Assembly (NCBI GenBank): GCA_965243385.1
Contig: CBDEUV010000002.1
Span: 558,001-622,000 of the forward strand
DNA from: JANSYA01 sp965243385
Lineage (GTDB): Bacteria > Spirochaetota > Leptospiria > Leptospirales > Leptonemataceae
Length of the DNA: 64,000 bases
Direction of reading: 5' to 3'
Shown: one piece after another, positions 51,027 through 59,577 of the stretch
How the letters are laid out: every line of letters begins with the position of its first letter
Position numbering within the stretch: position 1 is the stretch's first letter
The notes under the pieces: generated by a model
Seen by the model: only the letters and a program-made list of their open reading frames with translations
What the model was told of the DNA's origin: nothing
The model's database searches: none
Program-made: the position numbers and the translations under genes

Positions 51027-53387
51027 ATGAAAATAACGGTACTTAAACCGCCGGGGCGCGAGCGTCATCGGCGATATTCCATCGCGCTCGGGGGGCTGAC
51101 GCTGAGCATATTCGTATTCGCATGCGGCGAGCAGCGGGCTTCGAACGATTCCGCGGCGACCGCTTTGCTGTCGCTCTTCGGTCAGAGCGGTTTTCAGACA
51201 GGCATGTACGGCGTGCAATCGGAAGACACCCGTGCAGATTTAAACGAAGAGCGGGTTTCGTGTTACGCGACGATCGCAGATAAGGCTTACGACGCCATCA
51301 ACACTCTCACCAGTACCTGCGCGACCAGCACCGTGAGCAAAGACACCCGCAACGGCATGGGTCAGTGGACGCTGCAATCGCAGCAATCGACCGCCAACGG
51401 CGACATCATAAAATTCTGGGAGCGGACTTCCGGGAATCGCAAAGAGATCGCCATCGGTATGCGCGGATCCGTTACGGCCGGCGATTGGTACCGCGACGCG
51501 CAATCCCAATTCTGGGTCAGCCGGGCGCCGCAGGACAACGCGATCAGCAATATGGGCTCGGCTCCCAGTATCGACATGGTCGGCGATAACCCGAAATTCG
51601 ACGCGGGATTCGATACGCGCGTGAATAATCTGGCGCCGGAAATCGCGCAAAAACTGCAGGAGCTGGAAACCTGGCGTTCCCAGGCCGCCGGACGGGAAAT
51701 CGGCGTCAAAGTCTCGGGCCACAGCCTGGGCGCGGCCACTGCTACGATTGCGGGCCTGTATATCGCCGATCGATATAACGGCGACAATAACGCCGACGTC
51801 GAAGTCTTCGCGTACAATTCGCCGAAACCAATGAGCGAAGACATGTCCGATACGTACCGCAAAGCGGCGACGAGCTGTAATTTCAACGTGCACGTCTTTA
51901 ATAATTCCAGAGACGTCGTTTCGGCGGTTCCGACGGGCGCCCATCACGTCTTCGACGAAGCCGATAACGGCCCGTTGCAATTCGGACGCGAGGCCTGCGC
52001 CTACAAAGGACATTTTCGTCAGAGCACCGGCCTTTCCGGCATGCACCTGCCCAGCGCGCTGAACCCGCTGGCCATGGCCGCCCAGGCCACCGGTAACTAC
52101 GTCCTGAGCCGCCACGACCGCAATCAATGGATTCTATCCGAGCCGGTGAGCCGCCTCCAGCATGCGCCCAAACAAATCGCGGCGAGCTGGTTCCCGATCG
52201 ACGATATGGGCGGTTCGTTGACCAACGTCACCCTGCCGCCGGGCAGAACTCCGGTCGTGGGTATCTTCGACGCGAATCTGTATAATACGACTCACGGCAA
52301 ATATATGCGCGCCGTTCCCAACGGAACCCGGGATGTTCGATTTGATCGCACCGTGGCGGGCATCGACGAACGTTTTCGTTTCACTCCCGGCGACAGCGAC
52401 TGCGTACGCCACGGCGGCACGGTAACGCTGAGACCGGTGGCGAACTACGGCTACTATGTGAACGCCATCGGTGGAGCTCTGAATTCTCAGACCTGGCTCT
52501 TCGCGTTGCGCTGGAATTCGTTCACGGTCGTCAACCACACGAATATTCTGGGCTGCATCGCGCAAAACGATATCATCTCGCTGCGCACCTGGGACGGTCA
52601 GTACGTGGTCGCCGAAGACAACGGCGACGGCAACGCCAACCGACCGCACATGCTGTCGTGGGAAAAATTCACGGTTCGCAATATCCAGAATATTACGCCC
52701 ATCCCGCAACCCGGCGACGAAGGCTGGAACCGTATGGCCGGCTTGCTCAAGCAGATTTCCGTGGGATACGGCGGAGAGATCTGGGGCGTGAATTCCAGCG
52801 ACAATATCTATCGTTATAACAATAACGATAGTTGGACCCAGATATCCGGAGCGCTGAAAAATGTATCCGTGGGGCAGAACGGCGTGGTGTGGGGCACCAA
52901 TGCCGCCAACAACGTCTATCGATACAACGGCAATAATACCTGGACCCAGATTCCCGCTCCGTCCGGCGGTATGAAGCAGGTCTCCGTAGGACACGACGGT
53001 ACCGTCTGGGGCGTACAACCGGATAACGATCTCTATCGTTACAATACGAACAACACCTGGACCCTGCTGAATGGGAAACGAAAGTACGTTTCAGTGCGCA
53101 CGGAAGAAGACGTCTGGAGTATTGATCCCAACAATAACGTCTATCGCGCCGACGGTCAATTCTGGTATAGCGTTCCCGGCCCCGCCGGCGGCCTGACGCA
53201 GATTTCCGTGGGCATGGGCGGCGAAGTCTGGGCCGTCGCTCCCGACGAGAAAGTCTATCGTTACGACGATCCAGGCTGGACGCTGATTCCCGGAGGCGCT
53301 CGTAAAAAACACATTTCAGTCGGCTTTTACGAAGAAGTCTGGGGCGTGAATTCGGCCGACCAGGTCTGGCGCCTGAAAAACTTTTGA
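51027..53387 (+). CDS. Lipase / beta-trefoil / tectonin-propeller lipoprotein
   Basis: A 786-aa exported protein in three parts. Signal peptide with lipobox FVFAC (C33). Residues about 75-360 are a class 3 lipase-like domain: nucleophile S233 in KVSGHSLGAATATIAG, D296 in NNSRDVVSAVP and H340 in GMHLPSALNP. Residues about 410-560 look like a fascin-type beta-trefoil (GKYMRAV, YGYYVNAIGG, DGQYVVAEDNGDG). Residues about 570-786 hold six tectonin repeats, each with an (I/V)SVG...VWG(V/T) core and a YRY(N) strand, enough to close one six-bladed propeller. Trefoil and tectonin domains bind sugars or lipopolysaccharide, so this may be a surface lipase aimed at a host, prey or polymer. It stands alone, with a strong terminator after it. 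Confidence 0.85.
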   Translation: MKITVLKPPGRERHRRYSIALGGLTLSIFVFACGEQRASNDSAATALLSLFGQSGFQTGMYGVQSEDTRADLNEERVSCYATIADKAYDAINTLTSTCATSTVSKDTRNGMGQWTLQSQQSTANGDIIKFWERTSGNRKEIAIGMRGSVTAGDWYRDAQSQFWVSRAPQDNAISNMGSAPSIDMVGDNPKFDAGFDTRVNNLAPEIAQKLQELETWRSQAAGREIGVKVSGHSLGAATATIAGLYIADRYNGDNNADVEVFAYNSPKPMSEDMSDTYRKAATSCNFNVHVFNNSRDVVSAVPTGAHHVFDEADNGPLQFGREACAYKGHFRQSTGLSGMHLPSALNPLAMAAQATGNYVLSRHDRNQWILSEPVSRLQHAPKQIAASWFPIDDMGGSLTNVTLPPGRTPVVGIFDANLYNTTHGKYMRAVPNGTRDVRFDRTVAGIDERFRFTPGDSDCVRHGGTVTLRPVANYGYYVNAIGGALNSQTWLFALRWNSFTVVNHTNILGCIAQNDIISLRTWDGQYVVAEDNGDGNANRPHMLSWEKFTVRNIQNITPIPQPGDEGWNRMAGLLKQISVGYGGEIWGVNSSDNIYRYNNNDSWTQISGALKNVSVGQNGVVWGTNAANNVYRYNGNNTWTQIPAPSGGMKQVSVGHDGTVWGVQPDNDLYRYNTNNTWTLLNGKRKYVSVRTEEDVWSIDPNNNVYRADGQFWYSVPGPAGGLTQISVGMGGEVWAVAPDEKVYRYDDPGWTLIPGGARKKHISVGFYEEVWGVNSADQVWRLKNF

Positions 53388-53410
53388 AGACTTTTGAAGA
53401 CTTCTGAAGG
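53381..53410. repeat. Three 10-bp direct repeats across the stop codon
   Basis: CTTTTGAAGA occurs twice and CTTCTGAAGG once, head to tail. The first copy contains the TGA stop of the lipase-tectonin gene. This looks like simple slippage at the gene end. Confidence 0.75.
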
Positions 53411-53462
53411 CTTCGCATAGCTACGCAGCATATGATCCAGAACACACTCCCGATGTGAAATT

Positions 53463-53493
53463 GAGGTGGGCGACTGCAGCCCACCTCGTTTTT
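53463..53493 (+). terminator. Intrinsic terminator of the lipase-tectonin gene
   Basis: GAGGTGGGC (53463-53471) and GCCCACCTC (53479-53487) form a perfect 9-bp stem with a 7-nt loop, followed by GTTTTT. It lies 76 bp past the stop. Confidence 0.9.
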
Positions 53494-53677
53494 CTGTCCA
53501 AATACAGCGGCACAAAAATAATCGCCGCCTGATCGACTCCGGTCGATGCAAATCCATCTCATAATACTCGATCAATCGACCGAACATGGTCGGTTCTCAT
53601 TCGTCAGACTGCACATATAAACAATTCGCCGCAGAGCGCCGCGTCGTTTCGCGACTCGTTGCGGGAGAGGTATTTAT

Positions 53678-54877
53678 ATGCTACAGTTTCTGGATCGCCT
53701 GATGTTTGCGGCCGGCGCGGTGTTGACTACCGGTACCGCGGGCGGCCTGGCCTGCGCCACCGCCCTGGGATTCTTCAACCCGGGCCCTGCCGACGTGCCG
53801 CCGCCGCTCGACTATGCGCGCCCCGCCGCCTGGGCCGCCCACCCGAACACGGTGGATCACGCGGACTTCGCGCCGACAGGCTATCGCAATCGACAGTCAG
53901 AAAGTGCAGCCGATGCGTTCTTCGTCTACGGCGGATCGCCCTCCGGTTCTGAAGCCTTCTTCGCCGCGAATCTGGATCCGCGCGACCGGGGGCCGGCCAC
54001 GCGCCCCCCTTCAAAGCCGGAGCGGGCGATGCGTACTCAGGCATCGCTGTTTAACTGCTGCGCGCGGGTCTTCGCGCCCCACTACCGGCTCGCCGTACAT
54101 CCGCAGGCCCCGACGCCTGCAGGCGAAGCGATTGCAGGCCGAACAATTTCTACGCAGAGGACCGGCGACGCCGCGGGATCAAAACGGACAGTCGGATTCG
54201 ACCTGGCCTACGCGGACGTACGCGAGGCCTTTCGCCTGTATCTGCGAAATGAAAACGGCGGTCGCCCGCTGATTCTGGCCGGTCACGGACAGGGCAGTCG
54301 CCACGCAATCCGGCTGCTGCGGGAATTCTATCCGCAGATTCGCGGGCGGCTCGTCGCTGCCTATCTGCTGGGCGCCCCGGTGCCGGTAAACGCGTTTCAC
54401 GGAAGTCAGGCCGCTGAGGAACTGGAGCCCTGCGATCGCGACGACCGCCAGACCGGCTGCTTCGTCAGCTTTACGGTTCAGGCCGGCGGTGCAGATCAGG
54501 CGCGGCTATCGCGAACGGCACAGTCAGGCGTTCCAGCCCATTGCGTGAATCCGCTCACCTGGCGGGCCGACGATCACGAAATCGGCCCGGCCGCCTGGCA
54601 TCAGGGCGCGCTCGCCCCGGCGGATCAAGTCCGGCATGAATCTCGGAACAGTGTTCAGGGAGATGCTGAAAATCATCAACGGGGAAGGGGCGCGGGCATT
54701 CGGCCGGCGCTCAGCGATGCGAGCTGCGTGAACGGCCGCCTGCTCGTACAGGCGGCGGCCGCCCGAAAGTACGGTCCGTACGCAAACAACGGAGCTGAGT
54801 ACGGGCTCTTTTACCTGGACCTGCGCCTCGACGTCGCGGAGCGCCTGCGCCGGTTTTCCGGCCGCGATCTCAGGTAA
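53678..54877 (+). CDS. DUF3089 protein lacking the nucleophile serine
   Basis: A 399-aa exported or membrane-anchored protein of the DUF3089 alpha/beta-hydrolase-like family. An N-terminal hydrophobic segment (about 8-33) precedes ADAFFVYGG, FNCCARVFAPHYRLA, VGFDLAYADVREAF, VNPLTWRADDHE and the C-terminal EYGLFYLDLRLDVAERL, all family landmarks. The nucleophile elbow reads AGHGQGSRHA (codons GGT CAC GGA CAG GGC at 54281-54295), so G204 replaces the expected serine. The rest of the frame is intact, so this is probably a non-catalytic or altered paralogue rather than a pseudogene. GGGAGAGG precedes the ATG at good spacing. Confidence 0.82.
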   Translation: MLQFLDRLMFAAGAVLTTGTAGGLACATALGFFNPGPADVPPPLDYARPAAWAAHPNTVDHADFAPTGYRNRQSESAADAFFVYGGSPSGSEAFFAANLDPRDRGPATRPPSKPERAMRTQASLFNCCARVFAPHYRLAVHPQAPTPAGEAIAGRTISTQRTGDAAGSKRTVGFDLAYADVREAFRLYLRNENGGRPLILAGHGQGSRHAIRLLREFYPQIRGRLVAAYLLGAPVPVNAFHGSQAAEELEPCDRDDRQTGCFVSFTVQAGGADQARLSRTAQSGVPAHCVNPLTWRADDHEIGPAAWHQGALAPADQVRHESRNSVQGDAENHQRGRGAGIRPALSDASCVNGRLLVQAAAARKYGPYANNGAEYGLFYLDLRLDVAERLRRFSGRDLR

Positions 54878-54932
54878 CTCCTGATCACGCGTCAATTAAA
54901 CGACACGCAGTGAAATCCGGGGGCCGAAATCG

Positions 54933-55601
54933 ATGGCCGGCCAGGCCGCGCCCGCGCAGGCTGGAACAATGGCCGGGGAATCGCAGTCGCCGCGCAGGCA
55001 AAAAGACCGCCGCTGGCAGCGCACCCGTCACGCTCTGCACGAAGCGCTGATGGAGTTGGTCGACGAAGGCCGCGACTACGACGGCATTCACGTCCAGGAG
55101 ATTTGCGAGCGGGCGGCCATCGCGAGGCCGACCTTCTATCTGCATTTCCGGGACAAACACCAGCTGCTGTGGAGCAGTATGGAGGCCGATTTCGAAGCCC
55201 TGCGCGACGCGATGCGGCCGATTCACGGCGATACCCTCCTGCCTGACGACGGACGCCCGCTGACCTACATCGTCTTCGAACACGTGGCGGCCAACCGCGG
55301 ATTCTATCGGGCGATGCTGGGAAAACACGGGTCGCCGGAGTTCATCGTACGCTTTTTAGAGCATATGGCCGAAGCCTTCTATCAGAAGCACGCTCCGCTG
55401 CGCAAACGCGCGCCGCGCTCCGAATTTCCTCCGACGCTGATCACGCATCATCTCGGGGGCGCGCTGATCGGCATGATCCAATGGTCGCTCAATCAATCGG
55501 AGCCGCCTTCCGCCGAAGAAATGGCGCGGGCCTTTACGCATCTGAACGCGCCCGGAGTCCTGACTTCAATGGGGCTTTCGGAAATGCTCAAGACGATCTA
55601 A
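54933..55601 (+). CDS. TetR-family regulator
   Basis: A 222-aa repressor-type regulator. The N-terminal DNA-binding domain (about 20-80) contains ALHEALMELVDEG, then VQEICERAAIARPTFYLHFR (helix-turn-helix) and DKHQLLW. The helical ligand domain follows; RGFYRAMLGKHGSPEFIVRF and HHLGGALIGMIQWSLN resemble the TetR_C pattern of Gram-positive-type members. The carboxylesterase gene starts 3 bp after its stop, so that enzyme may be its target or share its signal. Confidence 0.92.
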   Translation: MAGQAAPAQAGTMAGESQSPRRQKDRRWQRTRHALHEALMELVDEGRDYDGIHVQEICERAAIARPTFYLHFRDKHQLLWSSMEADFEALRDAMRPIHGDTLLPDDGRPLTYIVFEHVAANRGFYRAMLGKHGSPEFIVRFLEHMAEAFYQKHAPLRKRAPRSEFPPTLITHHLGGALIGMIQWSLNQSEPPSAEEMARAFTHLNAPGVLTSMGLSEMLKTI

Positions 55602-55604
55602 ATT

Positions 55605-56321
55605 ATGCACACCAAAACACGTATCGGCTCGCTGAACACCATCGAAGTCCCCGGCTCCGAAAACGGACCGGCCATCGTTTGCTTTCACGGCTTCGGCGCG
55701 AACGCCGAAGACCTCTATCCTCTGCACGCCCACGTGCGGGCACCGCAGGGCGCGCACTGGTTTTTTCCGGACGCCATTCTCGAACTCGCTCCGGGCATGA
55801 ACCCGGCACCCCGGGCCTGGTGGCCGATCGACGAAGCCGCCCTGCAATACGCGATCGAACGCGGAAGCCACCGCGATCTCTCCGGTTTCGCGCCGCCCGG
55901 CATGGTCCCCGCCCGCGAAGCGGCCGTCGAAATGCTGCGTGCGTTGCTGGAAGACCGCGGCTTTGCCTTCGACCGTATTACGCTCATGGGTTTCAGCCAG
56001 GGCGCGATGCTCGCCACCGAACTCACGCTGCGTTCGAATGAATTCTTCGGCGCGCGACCGGCCGGCCTGGCCATGCTTTCAGGCACCCTGCTCGACGAAG
56101 CGAATTGGAGCGCGCTCGCCTCAAGCGATCATTTCCAGGGTTTTCAATTCTTTCAGAGCCACGGCGGACAGGATCCCATTCTGGGCTTTGCAGCGGCCCG
56201 TAAACTGGAAGGCCTGCTGCGTTCGAGCGGCTGGACCGGCGAATTCGTAGAGTTTGCCGGCGGCCATACCATTCCGCCGGAAGTCGTCGCGCGACTGGGA
56301 CAATATCTCACTCGCTTTTGA
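55605..56321 (+). CDS. Phospholipase/carboxylesterase-type hydrolase
   Basis: A 238-aa cytoplasmic alpha/beta-hydrolase of the carboxylesterase/acyl-thioesterase (YpfH/Abhydrolase_2) type. Features are CFHGFGANAEDLYPLH near the start, nucleophile S131 in LMGFSQGAMLATEL, an acid in SHGGQDPILGFA and the histidine in GGHTIPPEVV. No signal peptide. It is co-transcribed with the TetR gene before it, and its stop overlaps the TTG start of the OmpA-like gene. The natural ester substrate is unknown. Confidence 0.9.
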   Translation: MHTKTRIGSLNTIEVPGSENGPAIVCFHGFGANAEDLYPLHAHVRAPQGAHWFFPDAILELAPGMNPAPRAWWPIDEAALQYAIERGSHRDLSGFAPPGMVPAREAAVEMLRALLEDRGFAFDRITLMGFSQGAMLATELTLRSNEFFGARPAGLAMLSGTLLDEANWSALASSDHFQGFQFFQSHGGQDPILGFAAARKLEGLLRSSGWTGEFVEFAGGHTIPPEVVARLGQYLTRF

Positions 56322-56986
56322 GTTCGCACACGCGCGCGATCCGATCCATCTCCTGTATAACGATCGTGTTTTTACTCATTGGCGCACTCACCTTGCTCTT
56401 TTTGCTGACCCTGCTGCTCTTGCCGACGGTGGTGCGCGCTCGTGCAGCCAGCGCGGACGCGAGCGAAAAAACGGCTCCGAACGCGCCGCAAATTACGGAC
56501 ACGAATCAATCCGAACTGGCGCGTGCTCTGGAAAGCGATCCGGGCTTCGCCGAACAGGCGCGCGAATTTCGTCGAAACGGCAAACTAATCCTGCCGGCGA
56601 TTAATTTTCGTCCGAACGAAGCGAGCATCGACCGCCCCTCGCCTGCGCTGCGCCGGCATCTGGAGCTGGTGCGCGCCATCTTCGAAGAGCGCGGCCAGTC
56701 GGAAGACTTCGGAAACCGCGCGAAGCCCGGACAGGCTCCCGGCGCTTCGCCTCCGACCGTTTTGATCAGCGGCCACACCGACCGCCAGGGCAGTCGCGAA
56801 CACAATCTCGCGCTCTCGCTTTCGCGCGCGCAGGCCATCGCGGATCTGCTTCAGAATGAATACGAGCTGCCGGCGGAGGCCCTGCGCGCCGTGGGGCGCG
56901 GTTTCAGCGAACCCATCGCCGATAACAGCGGCGCCGAAGGCCGCCAGCGCAATCGGCGCGTCGAAATCCAGCTGGATGCGCAGTAG
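56318..56986 (+). CDS. OmpA-like peptidoglycan-binding membrane protein
   Basis: A 222-aa protein with one N-terminal membrane helix (about 15-40, very Leu-rich) and a C-terminal OmpA-type domain (about 85-220): LPAINFRPNEASI, VLISGHTDRQGSREHNLALS and VGRGFSEPIADNSGAEGRQR, with NRRVEI closing it. The conserved Asp (GHTD) and Arg for diaminopimelate binding are present, so it should bind peptidoglycan. A spacer in the domain (about 120-145) is unusually long. The TTG start overlaps the previous stop (TTGA), the same arrangement as at 1803. Confidence 0.9.
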   Translation: MSSHTRAIRSISCITIVFLLIGALTLLFLLTLLLLPTVVRARAASADASEKTAPNAPQITDTNQSELARALESDPGFAEQAREFRRNGKLILPAINFRPNEASIDRPSPALRRHLELVRAIFEERGQSEDFGNRAKPGQAPGASPPTVLISGHTDRQGSREHNLALSLSRAQAIADLLQNEYELPAEALRAVGRGFSEPIADNSGAEGRQRNRRVEIQLDAQ

Positions 56987-57013
56987 AATAAAGCCGGCGA
57001 CCACGGCGGCGTT

Positions 57014-58597
57014 TCAATCGACCGGTACGGTGATATCAAAGCAGGTGCCCTGGCCGGGTTCCGCGGTAATGCGCAGCGTGCCGTCCAGATCGTCGACGCG
57101 GCGGCGGATATTATCCAGGCCGAAACCCCGCAGGTTGAGCCGGACCGCGTCGGGAGAAAAGCCGCGGCCGTCGTCTTTCACGATCAGCTGCGCGTCGCTT
57201 TCGCGATCCTCGAGCTGCAGGCGTACGCGACGAGCACCGGAGTGTTTGACGATATTCGTGAACAGCTCCTGGACGATGCGAAACAAATGCGTTTCGACGG
57301 GCCGCGGAATCTTGAGGTTGAGCTGAATGTCCAGCTCAACGTCGATGTTTTTGATTTCCAGAAAGACTTTGCTGTACCACCGAATGGCGGCTTCCAGCCC
57401 CAGATCGTTCAGGACCGAAGGATAGAGTCGGGTATACAGATCGCGCAACTCCTGGGATGCGCGATCGATCAGGTCAAGGCCCACCGGAAAGCGATCCCGG
57501 AACTGCTCCGGATCTTTCTCATAACTCGTGAAATTCAACTTCGCCGCGAGTATGGTCTGGCCCACCCCGTCGTGCAGCTCGCGCGCGACCACCTGGCGTT
57601 CGCGCTCCTGCAGATGCAGCAATCGCGAATGCAATCGCACCACTTTTTCTTCGAGTTTCTTAATCCGGCTGATGTCCTTTAAGATCAGTCCGATCTGTTC
57701 ACCGAAGCGAAAGATCGTATAACCAACGATGCGGCCGCCGGATTTGAATTCGCAGTTCTCGACCATCCGCAGCCGGGACTCCTCGACGTTCGCGCGAAAG
57801 ACCTCTTCGTGCGGGCGACTCATGGCGAAGATATCGAAAAGCGATCGGCCTTCGACCGGATTGTCTGCTTCGTCTTCCGCATCGGAACCGGAGACCGCCT
57901 CTGCGTCGAAGACCGCATCCGGAGCGGCCGCGGATAGCTCTTGCGCGGTCGGCCCAGAATCGGTATTAGAATCGATATCTGGATCGGAGTCCGCCGATAC
58001 GGCCGGAACCGGAGCCTGGTTCTTGCGGCCCGCTTTCGCGGGCGGCGTTTTGGACGACGCATCGCTTTCGAGAAATTCGCGGCGAAAGGTCCGGTTCGCG
58101 AATTGGATGCGATAGTCGCCGTCCAGCGTGACGACCGGCGAAATATTCGAGACGATGCTGTCGAAGCGCGCGTAAATCTTACGAACTTCGCGGGCGGTTC
58201 CGGTCAGACCCGTCAAATCCACGACGATGCACTGGATCGCGGCAATGGCCTCCGGGTTCTCCGGCGCGGTCACGACCCCGGAGGCGTCGAGCGGGTTCAA
58301 AAAATAACGCACGTGAATGCGATCGCCGCCGGCGGTCGTACACGAACCTTCCGAAACGAAGGGGCGTCCTTCGCGCACGACCCGCGCGAAAAAGGCGGGA
58401 ATCCCGCACTCTTCGAAGGGTTTATATTCCAGCAGGTTCCAGCCACCGGACGGTCGCCGGTCGACAAGCTCGGCGGGCAAATCGAAGAGCGCCGAAAGCA
58501 CGGGATTGATCTCCAGCACCCGCCCCTGGCGATCCGCCTGCAATATGCCGAGAGGCACGGTCGCGAAGAGAGATCGATACGCGGAGTCGCCGGTCAC
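57014..58597 (-). CDS. NarX/DegS-type sensor histidine kinase with PAS domains
   Basis: A 527-aa soluble sensor kinase. A PAS domain (about 5-135) is followed by a second PAS-like region (about 145-310) that is split by an acidic, disordered insertion (about 180-250, rich in Asp, Ser, Ala and Pro). The HisKA_3 dimerisation helix has the phospho-acceptor H342 in ARELHDGVGQTILAA. The ATPase domain has ELFTNIVKHSGARRV (N box), VKDDGRGF and GFGLDNIRRRVDDLDG. No membrane helix, so it senses inside the cell. The output regulator should be of the NarL type; none is adjacent. The GTG start has GGAG directly against it, so the true start is uncertain. Confidence 0.9.
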   Translation of the reverse strand: MTGDSAYRSLFATVPLGILQADRQGRVLEINPVLSALFDLPAELVDRRPSGGWNLLEYKPFEECGIPAFFARVVREGRPFVSEGSCTTAGGDRIHVRYFLNPLDASGVVTAPENPEAIAAIQCIVVDLTGLTGTAREVRKIYARFDSIVSNISPVVTLDGDYRIQFANRTFRREFLESDASSKTPPAKAGRKNQAPVPAVSADSDPDIDSNTDSGPTAQELSAAAPDAVFDAEAVSGSDAEDEADNPVEGRSLFDIFAMSRPHEEVFRANVEESRLRMVENCEFKSGGRIVGYTIFRFGEQIGLILKDISRIKKLEEKVVRLHSRLLHLQERERQVVARELHDGVGQTILAAKLNFTSYEKDPEQFRDRFPVGLDLIDRASQELRDLYTRLYPSVLNDLGLEAAIRWYSKVFLEIKNIDVELDIQLNLKIPRPVETHLFRIVQELFTNIVKHSGARRVRLQLEDRESDAQLIVKDDGRGFSPDAVRLNLRGFGLDNIRRRVDDLDGTLRITAEPGQGTCFDITVPVD

Positions 58598-58671
58598 CTC
58601 CGAAGAATGCCCCGGCCCCGGAGCCCTGCAAAGTAAAAAATCAAAATATCTGCGGCTATTACTGAAAAGAC

Positions 58672-59424
58672 TCAGTTTAAGAAAGGAGAGATTTCTTCAC
58701 TGAGGGCCCGCAACATCAGAGCTTCATAGTCCCTCAAAAAGAAATGACCGCCGGGCAATATTCGTAAGCGAAGATCGACGGCGCTATGAATATTCCAGGC
58801 CTGGATTTCCGTCCGGAGGGCTCTCGGATCTTCGTCGCCGCCGAACACCAGAAAGGGCATCGGCAGCGGCGGCGCTTCCTGATACGGCCAGGTCTCGAAT
58901 AATGAAAAATCCGCCCGCAGGAGCGGCACGAAGATGTCCATCAGCTCGGAATTTTGCAGCACGGCTTCCGGGGTTCCTCCGTAGGCGCGCAATCCTTTGA
59001 TGAAATCGTTTTCGTCCAGCTTGTGCATCAACGGAAAACGCTCCGCCAGCTGCGGCGCGCGCCGCCCGGAAATACAGAGCGCCACCGGCAGTTCCCGATC
59101 GCTGGCCCGCAAACGTTTTGTCAATTCGAATGCAATGGTCCCGCCCATGCTGTGACCGAAAAGCGCGAAGTCCCGCCCCGGAGATCGGGCGGCCTCGATC
59201 ACGGGAACCAGCTCATCGAGCAATTTCCCCATATCGCTGAAGGCGGGTTCACTGAGGCGGCGTTCCCGGCCTGGCAATTCGATCGCGTGAACTTCGACCG
59301 ACTCCGGCAGTCCGCTATGCCAGTTGCGATACAGCGCGGATGTTCCGCCGGCCGGCGGAAAACAAAAGAGGTCGAGAGTCGCAGACGGCCGCGGCCCGGT
59401 GCAGATAATCCATTTGTCCAGCAT
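58672..59424 (-). CDS. Type II thioesterase (GrsT-like)
   Basis: A 250-aa alpha/beta-hydrolase of the type II thioesterase group: LFCFPPAGGTSALYRNWHSG, EVHAIELPGRERRLSEPAF, nucleophile S92 in FALFGHSMGGTIAFEL, the FVFGGDEDPRA acid block and the histidine in PGGHFFLRDY. These enzymes clear mis-loaded carrier proteins in peptide or polyketide synthases. No synthase is in the window. It lies between an FAD monooxygenase and a histidine kinase on the same strand. Confidence 0.9.
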   Translation of the reverse strand: MLDKWIICTGPRPSATLDLFCFPPAGGTSALYRNWHSGLPESVEVHAIELPGRERRLSEPAFSDMGKLLDELVPVIEAARSPGRDFALFGHSMGGTIAFELTKRLRASDRELPVALCISGRRAPQLAERFPLMHKLDENDFIKGLRAYGGTPEAVLQNSELMDIFVPLLRADFSLFETWPYQEAPPLPMPFLVFGGDEDPRALRTEIQAWNIHSAVDLRLRILPGGHFFLRDYEALMLRALSEEISPFLN

Positions 59425-59577
59425 CGTCGGGAGTCAGCCTGAAGCCGCTTCCCGCCGATTCCAGTCTTTTTTGCCAATCCGCCGCAAAGTCCGGTTCCAG
59501 CGGCCTTTACGTAACCATCTACCTGAACGGCGACGGATTTCTGCAAAAGCTTTCCAATGGGCGCTGTCGCTCTGCGC

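Noticed and set aside
53678..54877. DUF3089 gene as a pseudogene
   Set aside because: The frame is intact with a good ribosome site and all other motifs; only the nucleophile residue differs.
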